From the NCBI GenBank assembly GCA_038239005.1, contig JBBSFE010000003.1:1-64000 (forward strand): 64,000 bases of DNA. Direction: 5' to 3'. The position numbers were made by a program, and so were the translations under genes. Source of the DNA: DASXHD01 sp038239005. Its GTDB lineage: Bacteria > Myxococcota_A > Polyangia > Polyangiales > Polyangiaceae. Shown here piece after piece: positions 59,708 through 64,000 of the stretch. The notes under the pieces were generated by a model that searched no databases, was not told the DNA's origin, and was given only the letters and a program-made list of their open reading frames with translations. Every line of letters starts with the position of its first letter. Position 1 is the stretch's first letter.

Positions 59708-60804
59708 GCTGGGACGGCAAGCTTGAACGAGGCCCCGCCGAGGGGGCTATCGCCGACCACGAGCGTGCCGCCATGCGCTTCGGCAATGCCGCGAGCAATG
59801 GCGAGCCCAAGCCCTGCGCCGCCGGCTGCGCGACCCGTCTGGCCTTGGCGATAACGGTCGAAGATCGTTGCGCGTTCGACGGCCGGGATGCCAGGCCCGC
59901 TGTCGCTGATCTCGAAGGTGACCGTGCCCTGTTTGGTCTCGACGGCGACGAGAACGCGGCCACCGCGAGGCGTGAACTTGAGCGCATTGGCGACGAGGTT
60001 GTCGATGGCTTGGCGCAGTTTGATGGCGTCGGCGCGAACGTGGGCATCGAGATCGCCCTCGAACACGAGCGTGATGCGCCGGCGCGTTGCAACGGGCGAG
60101 AGCGCTAAAATCGTGGGCTCGAGGACTGCACGTGCGGTCGTGTGGCGTGGGTCGACGGTGAACACGCCGGCCTCGAGCCGACTCGCGGCGAGCACGCCAT
60201 CGACGAGGCGCGCCATGTCCGCGCAGAGTGTGCGAATCGTCACGACGGAGCTGCGCCGTTCGTCGGGCTCGAGATCGTCCGACTGAAGCACTTCGGCGAC
60301 GAGCCCGAGAGACGCAAGCGGGTGACGGAGATCGTGAACGAGCATCGCGATGTGATCGCGCCGCTGACTTTCGAGTGACCGCTTCAACCGATGCGCTTCG
60401 AGCGCGCCACGAACACGCGCTATGAGCTCGCGTCCATCGATCGGTTTCGTCATGTAGGCGTCGGCGCCTTCGCGAAGCCCGTGCTCGATGGCGTCTGGAT
60501 CGCGACGCGCGGCCGTGAGCATCAGCACGGCGGGGCCTCCACCACGGCGCGCGCGCAAACGCTTCAGAACTTCGTAGCCGTCCATGTTCGGCATCGACAC
60601 GTCGAGCAGGACGACCTCGGGCTCGCGCACTTCGATGAGCGCGAGCGCGATTTTTCCACTCACGGCCGTGCGCACGCGGTGTCCGTCGTCGCCGAGAAGC
60701 GCTTCGTACAAAGCGAGCGAATCCGGAAAATCGTCGACGACGAGAATGTCGCCGCTGTCGGGGTTGAGCGAATCGCGCGGTACGTCGGGAGATGCGTTCG
60801 TCAC
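59704..60804 (-). CDS. Receiver-histidine kinase hybrid protein
   Basis: A 366-aa cytosolic protein from GTG 60804. An N-terminal receiver domain (ILVVDDFPDSL, phosphoacceptor in VVLLDVSMPNMDGYE, LTAARR, TKPIDGREL) is followed by a HisKA-type dimerisation domain (HIAMLVHDLRHPLASLG) and HATPase_c (VANALKFTPRGG, ISDSGPGIP, GAGLGLAIARGIAEAHGG). A receiver at the N terminus means the kinase is probably controlled by another sensor, likely the upstream CHASE3 kinase. The GTG overlaps that gene's stop (GTGA). Confidence 0.88.
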   Translation of the reverse strand: MTNASPDVPRDSLNPDSGDILVVDDFPDSLALYEALLGDDGHRVRTAVSGKIALALIEVREPEVVLLDVSMPNMDGYEVLKRLRARRGGGPAVLMLTAARRDPDAIEHGLREGADAYMTKPIDGRELIARVRGALEAHRLKRSLESQRRDHIAMLVHDLRHPLASLGLVAEVLQSDDLEPDERRSSVVTIRTLCADMARLVDGVLAASRLEAGVFTVDPRHTTARAVLEPTILALSPVATRRRITLVFEGDLDAHVRADAIKLRQAIDNLVANALKFTPRGGRVLVAVETKQGTVTFEISDSGPGIPAVERATIFDRYRQGQTGRAAGGAGLGLAIARGIAEAHGGTLVVGDSPLGGASFKLAVPA

Positions 60805-62918
60805 GAGAGCTCTTTGGCGTCCGTCATGTCGATCGTCGTGACCGAGGGCTTGAGGACGCGCGGCAAGACGACCGTGAAGGTCGAGCCTTCGTGAATCTTC
60901 GATGCGACCTCGATTTCGCCACCGAGTGCGCGCGCGAGTCGGCGCGAGAGCGCAAGGCCAATGCCCGTCCCGGCGTATCGCTTGCCGTCACCCGTTTCGA
61001 GCTGGCGAAATTCGCGGAAGAGCTCGGGCAGTAGATTTTCGGGAATGCCGAGGCCCGTGTCGCTGACGGCGATGCGGACGTCCGTTCCTGCGACTCGCAC
61101 GGTGACTTTGACGTGGCCCTCTTCGGTGAACTTGATCGCGTTCGACAAGAGGTTGAGCAAAATCTGGCGGACCCGCTGGGCATCGGTGACGAGCTCGAGC
61201 TCCGGGGGCGCGTCGACGAGAAGCTCGAGCGACTTTCCCTGCCGCAAGCTATCGACCTCGGCCACGCACGCGCGCGAGAGCTGAGCGACATCGAGCGATT
61301 CGAGGCGCACGTCGATGCGACCGGACTCCGCCTTTGCGAGATCGAGCACGTCGTTGATGAGCGTGAGAAGGTGCGTTCCGTTGCGGCGAATGCGCTCGAG
61401 CGATTCGCGTGCGCGCGGGCTGAGATTTTCGCGCGGCGAGGCGACGAGTAAATCTGCGAAGCCCAGAATGGCGTTGAGCGGCGTGCGGAGCTCGTGGCTC
61501 ATCGACGCGAGGAACTCCGTCTTCACGCGGTTGGCGCGTGTGAGCGTCACGCCCTGCTCGGCCAAGATGTTCGTTTTCTCGCGTAGGCGGGCGTGCGTCC
61601 ACGCGTTGTGCAAACCGACGGCGAACTGGCGCGCGGCGTCGCGAACGAGCTCTTCACGCTCGACCGATGGGCCCGTGGTTCGGCCAAGGAGGACGGCACC
61701 CGCCGCTTCGTCGCCGACTGCGATGGGCTGCGCGAGGACCCAACCGATGCGCACTTTGCCAACGCCGATATCGAGCTCGGGCGCGGTGTCACCGAGCGCC
61801 GCTTGATCGAGCACGCTCGGCTCGCGCGATTCCATCACGCTGTGCGGGAGGCCCCGGCTTCCGAAGAGATGCGAATCGAGCGCGCGCCCATCGACTGCGC
61901 ACGCTTGAACGGGCACGAGCCGGTCGGCCGCATCGAGCAAGAACACCGCGCCCACGTGCGCGCCGGCGAGCCGCACGAGACCACGAAGACCCGAGGTCGA
62001 TAGCGCCGTCACGTCGAGTGTCTTCAGCTCGCGAACGAACTCGGCGTAGGCGCGGGCCGATTCGTCACGGGCGGCGAGCTCTGCGTTTGCACGCGTGAGG
62101 TCTTCGAGCGTGGCCTCGCGTTCTGCGAGCGTGCGCCGGAGGCTCGAGTCTTTGTCTTGAAGGAGCGCGGCCGTCTTGGCGAGGCTTCGGCCGACGGCGC
62201 CGAGCTCGTCGCGGCGATCGGGAAGCGGCGGAAGCGGTTCGAGCTTGCCCGTCGCTTCGAGCGCTTCTTCGAGCCGACCCGTGGCGCCCGCGAGATCGCG
62301 CGCGATCCAAATCCCGGCGGCAAGCGCGAGAAAGCTTGCGAAGAGAAGCATGCCTGTCGTCTCGCGGCGCGACTGCTCGACGGATTTGAACGCGACCGAT
62401 TGTTGCTCACTCGCATCCTTGATGGCGTCGTTGCGGAGCTCGGTCAAAATCGAGCGCATCTCGTCGGTGCGCACCTTGCCGAGCGCGACCTGCTCCGACT
62501 CGACGGCGACGCCGCGTTCCTTCGCGTGGATCTGCGGCTCCGACACGCTGCGAATCCAGTCGTGCACGAGCCGGCCGAACGCGGCGACGCGCTCGTCTTC
62601 TTTTCCGTTTTCGGCCGTGGCTTGCGCTTCGACCAAGACGCCTTCGAGATCGTTTCGACCTTCGTCGTAGGGCGTCAAAAATGTTCGGTCGCCGGTGAGG
62701 AGGTAACCGCGTTTGCCGGTCTCGAGGTCGGCCGTCAATCGAAGGAGCACCTCGGCGTCATCGGCGAGCTTGAGATCGTGCTGAACGAGCCGCTCGAACT
62801 TGTGCTCGAGCTCTTCGTGCGCGAGCGACGCGCGATAAAGCCCAACCCCGAGCACCCCAACGACGAGGAGCGAGGAGAGCAAAATCCTCCAAAACAGGGC
62901 ACTCGAGAGCAGACGCAC
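60801..62918 (-). CDS. CHASE3-GAF sensor histidine kinase
   Basis: A 705-aa membrane sensor. TM1 (about residues 9-28) is followed by a CHASE3 extracellular domain (DLETGKRGYLLTGDRTFLTPY), TM2 near 190-210, a HAMP-like and coiled-coil part and a GAF domain (about 300-450). HisKA follows (FLASMSHELRTPLNAILGFADLL) with HATPase_c (LSNAIKFTEEGH, SDTGLGIP, GTGIGLALSRRLARALGG). Start GTG 62918 is chosen because it precedes TM1; the frame is open upstream but antisense-like. Its stop overlaps the REC-kinase start. It likely phosphorylates that protein. Confidence 0.87.
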   Translation of the reverse strand: MRLLSSALFWRILLSSLLVVGVLGVGLYRASLAHEELEHKFERLVQHDLKLADDAEVLLRLTADLETGKRGYLLTGDRTFLTPYDEGRNDLEGVLVEAQATAENGKEDERVAAFGRLVHDWIRSVSEPQIHAKERGVAVESEQVALGKVRTDEMRSILTELRNDAIKDASEQQSVAFKSVEQSRRETTGMLLFASFLALAAGIWIARDLAGATGRLEEALEATGKLEPLPPLPDRRDELGAVGRSLAKTAALLQDKDSSLRRTLAEREATLEDLTRANAELAARDESARAYAEFVRELKTLDVTALSTSGLRGLVRLAGAHVGAVFLLDAADRLVPVQACAVDGRALDSHLFGSRGLPHSVMESREPSVLDQAALGDTAPELDIGVGKVRIGWVLAQPIAVGDEAAGAVLLGRTTGPSVEREELVRDAARQFAVGLHNAWTHARLREKTNILAEQGVTLTRANRVKTEFLASMSHELRTPLNAILGFADLLVASPRENLSPRARESLERIRRNGTHLLTLINDVLDLAKAESGRIDVRLESLDVAQLSRACVAEVDSLRQGKSLELLVDAPPELELVTDAQRVRQILLNLLSNAIKFTEEGHVKVTVRVAGTDVRIAVSDTGLGIPENLLPELFREFRQLETGDGKRYAGTGIGLALSRRLARALGGEIEVASKIHEGSTFTVVLPRVLKPSVTTIDMTDAKELS

Positions 62919-62967
62919 GCCGGGTGGATCTTGGCACGCCGGCCCGACATCGCAAAGCTTGTCGCTA

Positions 62968-64000
62968 TCAAGCTTCTTCGCGACCGACGTACGCGCCGGC
63001 GCACGAAAGGCCCAGCGCGATGGGCGCAAGCGCGAGCGCAAATACGAGACCGACCGGCGCGACGAACCCGAGCACGACGAGCGTTGCCGTGAGCGCAACG
63101 GCGCTTCCTGCTGCGGCTTCGAAGAGCGACGTGAGCTCGCCCGCGCGCGCGAGCAAATATCCGCTGACCGGAAACCCCGCGAGCAGCCCTGCGACGAGAA
63201 GCGCGACGGGGCCAGCGGTCGATACGTCGCGTTCGTCGACGATCGAAAAATCGACGTGTGCGAAGTGACCGAGAACGATCGCTCCCGTGACGCCAAGCAC
63301 CATGCCGCCGAGGTGCACGAACACGCCGAGCCCAACCCAGCGCCATCCCACGGGGCGATCGCGTTTGCTGATCGCTTCACGAAATGCGCGAAGCGATGGC
63401 GGCTTCGACAGCACCTCGAGTGACGCAATCGACAGGCTCGTGATGCGCGAGCGATCACTCGTCACCGAGCGGCGTCGCAAATCGCGCGTGAGGAAGAACG
63501 CGATGACGCCCATCACGAGGACGAACGGCACGGCGAGCGCGAGCGCCGTTGGGCCACGTCCCCAAATCAGGTGCGCGTAGAAGCCATGACCCGCGACGGA
63601 GAAGAGGAACAGCATCGGAAACTGCGCGCCCGGTTCGCGAAGCTGCCGCGCGCGACCGAGTCCCCAGCCCCACGCCGATGCGAAGAAGACGTGCGCCGGA
63701 AGCGCGAAGATCACGCGCGCAATCCATACGCCGGCGGATTCGTTGTGAGTGTAGAGAACGACCGCGCTCTCGATGGTTGCGAAACCGAGAGCTGCGGCGC
63801 TCGCGTAGACAACACCGTCGTAGGGCTCGTCGAAATGTTTCGACCGGAACGCGGGCCAACACGCTGCGACCTTCGCCGCTTCACCGACGGGCGCAGCGAA
63901 CGCAAACATGAACACGAGCGCCATCCCCTGCCCTGCGACGCGAACGTCGACATCGAGATGCGTGAATGCCGCGGCCTTCGCGCGGAGCCAAAACGCGATC
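62968..64000 (-). CDS. PrsW-like intramembrane protease, 5' end cut by window
   Basis: The visible 344 codons encode a multi-helix membrane protein with PrsW-family motifs: AAPVGEAAKV (the usual E-E-x-x-K site reads G-E here), FDEPYDGVVYASAAALGFATIES and FALPAHVFFASAWGWGLG. PrsW proteases cleave anti-sigma factors. The frame is still open at the window edge (WLRAKAAAFTHLDVDVRVAG precedes the first internal ATG at 63924), and family members have helices before the E-x-x-K segment. The start is therefore taken as lying outside the window. The first Glu of the motif being Gly raises doubt about catalysis. Confidence 0.75.
   Translation of the reverse strand, partial: IAFWLRAKAAAFTHLDVDVRVAGQGMALVFMFAFAAPVGEAAKVAACWPAFRSKHFDEPYDGVVYASAAALGFATIESAVVLYTHNESAGVWIARVIFALPAHVFFASAWGWGLGRARQLREPGAQFPMLFLFSVAGHGFYAHLIWGRGPTALALAVPFVLVMGVIAFFLTRDLRRRSVTSDRSRITSLSIASLEVLSKPPSLRAFREAISKRDRPVGWRWVGLGVFVHLGGMVLGVTGAIVLGHFAHVDFSIVDERDVSTAGPVALLVAGLLAGFPVSGYLLARAGELTSLFEAAAGSAVALTATLVVLGFVAPVGLVFALALAPIALGLSCAGAYVGREEA

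Overview
This window comes from a GC-rich genome and looks like a chromosome segment of a myxobacterium-type organism (Myxococcota, probably the Polyangia side). That placement is inferred from gene content, not from a marker phylogeny. The clues are five Hanks-type Ser/Thr protein kinases in 64 kb and a large set of secreted lipoproteins whose lipobox cysteine is followed by low-complexity Asp/Ala/Ser/Gly linkers. Others are hybrid two-component proteins, an FHA-sigma54 activator, a glycine-tailed RRM protein, an OmpA/TSP3 protein and several secreted hydrolases. Housekeeping genes (thrS, rpsT, serA, xth, crcB, a class III alcohol dehydrogenase, a thiolase) are scattered among them, so this is ordinary chromosome rather than a genomic island. 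The only mobile-element trace is the 5' end of a transposase gene at the left edge.

Layout. 1-9.8 kb: transposase fragment, secretory lipase, divergent cyclophilin and Cys-rich lipoprotein, vWA lipoprotein plus kinase, an operator-controlled VOC-ArsR-AHSA1 operon whose last gene is truncated, a lipoprotein and an acyl-CoA-dehydrogenase-like enzyme. 9.8-16.7 kb: a leftward run with a HEAT-like protein, a CASTOR/POLLUX-type channel and an endoglycoceramidase-like GH5 lipoprotein, all translationally coupled, then a ferritin-like protein and small lipoproteins. 16.8-23 kb: MFS transporter, kinase, lipoprotein, DUF1003 protein, a frameshifted hybrid sensor kinase and a small lipoprotein. 23-33 kb: alcohol dehydrogenase coupled to an unrecognised 494-aa protein, two Asp/Ser-rich lipoproteins, serA with an FHA-sigma54 activator, and a head-to-head kinase and lipoprotein, both with PEGA-like parts. 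33-46.5 kb: haem c/copper monooxygenase-like lipoprotein, thrS coupled to an adenylate cyclase, a decayed alpha/beta hydrolase, C45 acyltransferase, D-threonine-aldolase-like enzyme, RRM protein with a good terminator, NlpC/P60 lipoprotein, DUF4870, thiolase and exonuclease III. 46.5-58 kb: a secreted 63-residue knottin-like peptide, lipoproteins, kinase plus DUF6328, cardiolipin synthase, OmpA plus ice-binding-like protein, crcB, and a GST / small lipoprotein / YCF48-like operon. 58-64 kb: kinase, rpsT, and a chain of REC-histidine kinase, CHASE3-GAF histidine kinase and PrsW-like membrane protein that runs off the right edge.

Genes are packed very tightly. No gap exceeds 300 bases, the largest being about 175. 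Same-strand neighbours often overlap as ATGA, GTGA or TGATG, and several tail-to-tail pairs abut or overlap by 4 bp. Many genes that begin a transcription unit carry a TAnnnT-like -10 hexamer only 6-7 nt before the start codon, two of them with a clear TTGAC -35 at 16-17 bp. This suggests that leaderless transcripts are common here. The most unusual single gene is the strongly translated-looking knottin-like peptide at 46630-46821. Three genes are broken: the sensor kinase by one extra base, the hydrolase by an out-of-frame deletion, and the AHSA1 gene by loss of its 3' part.
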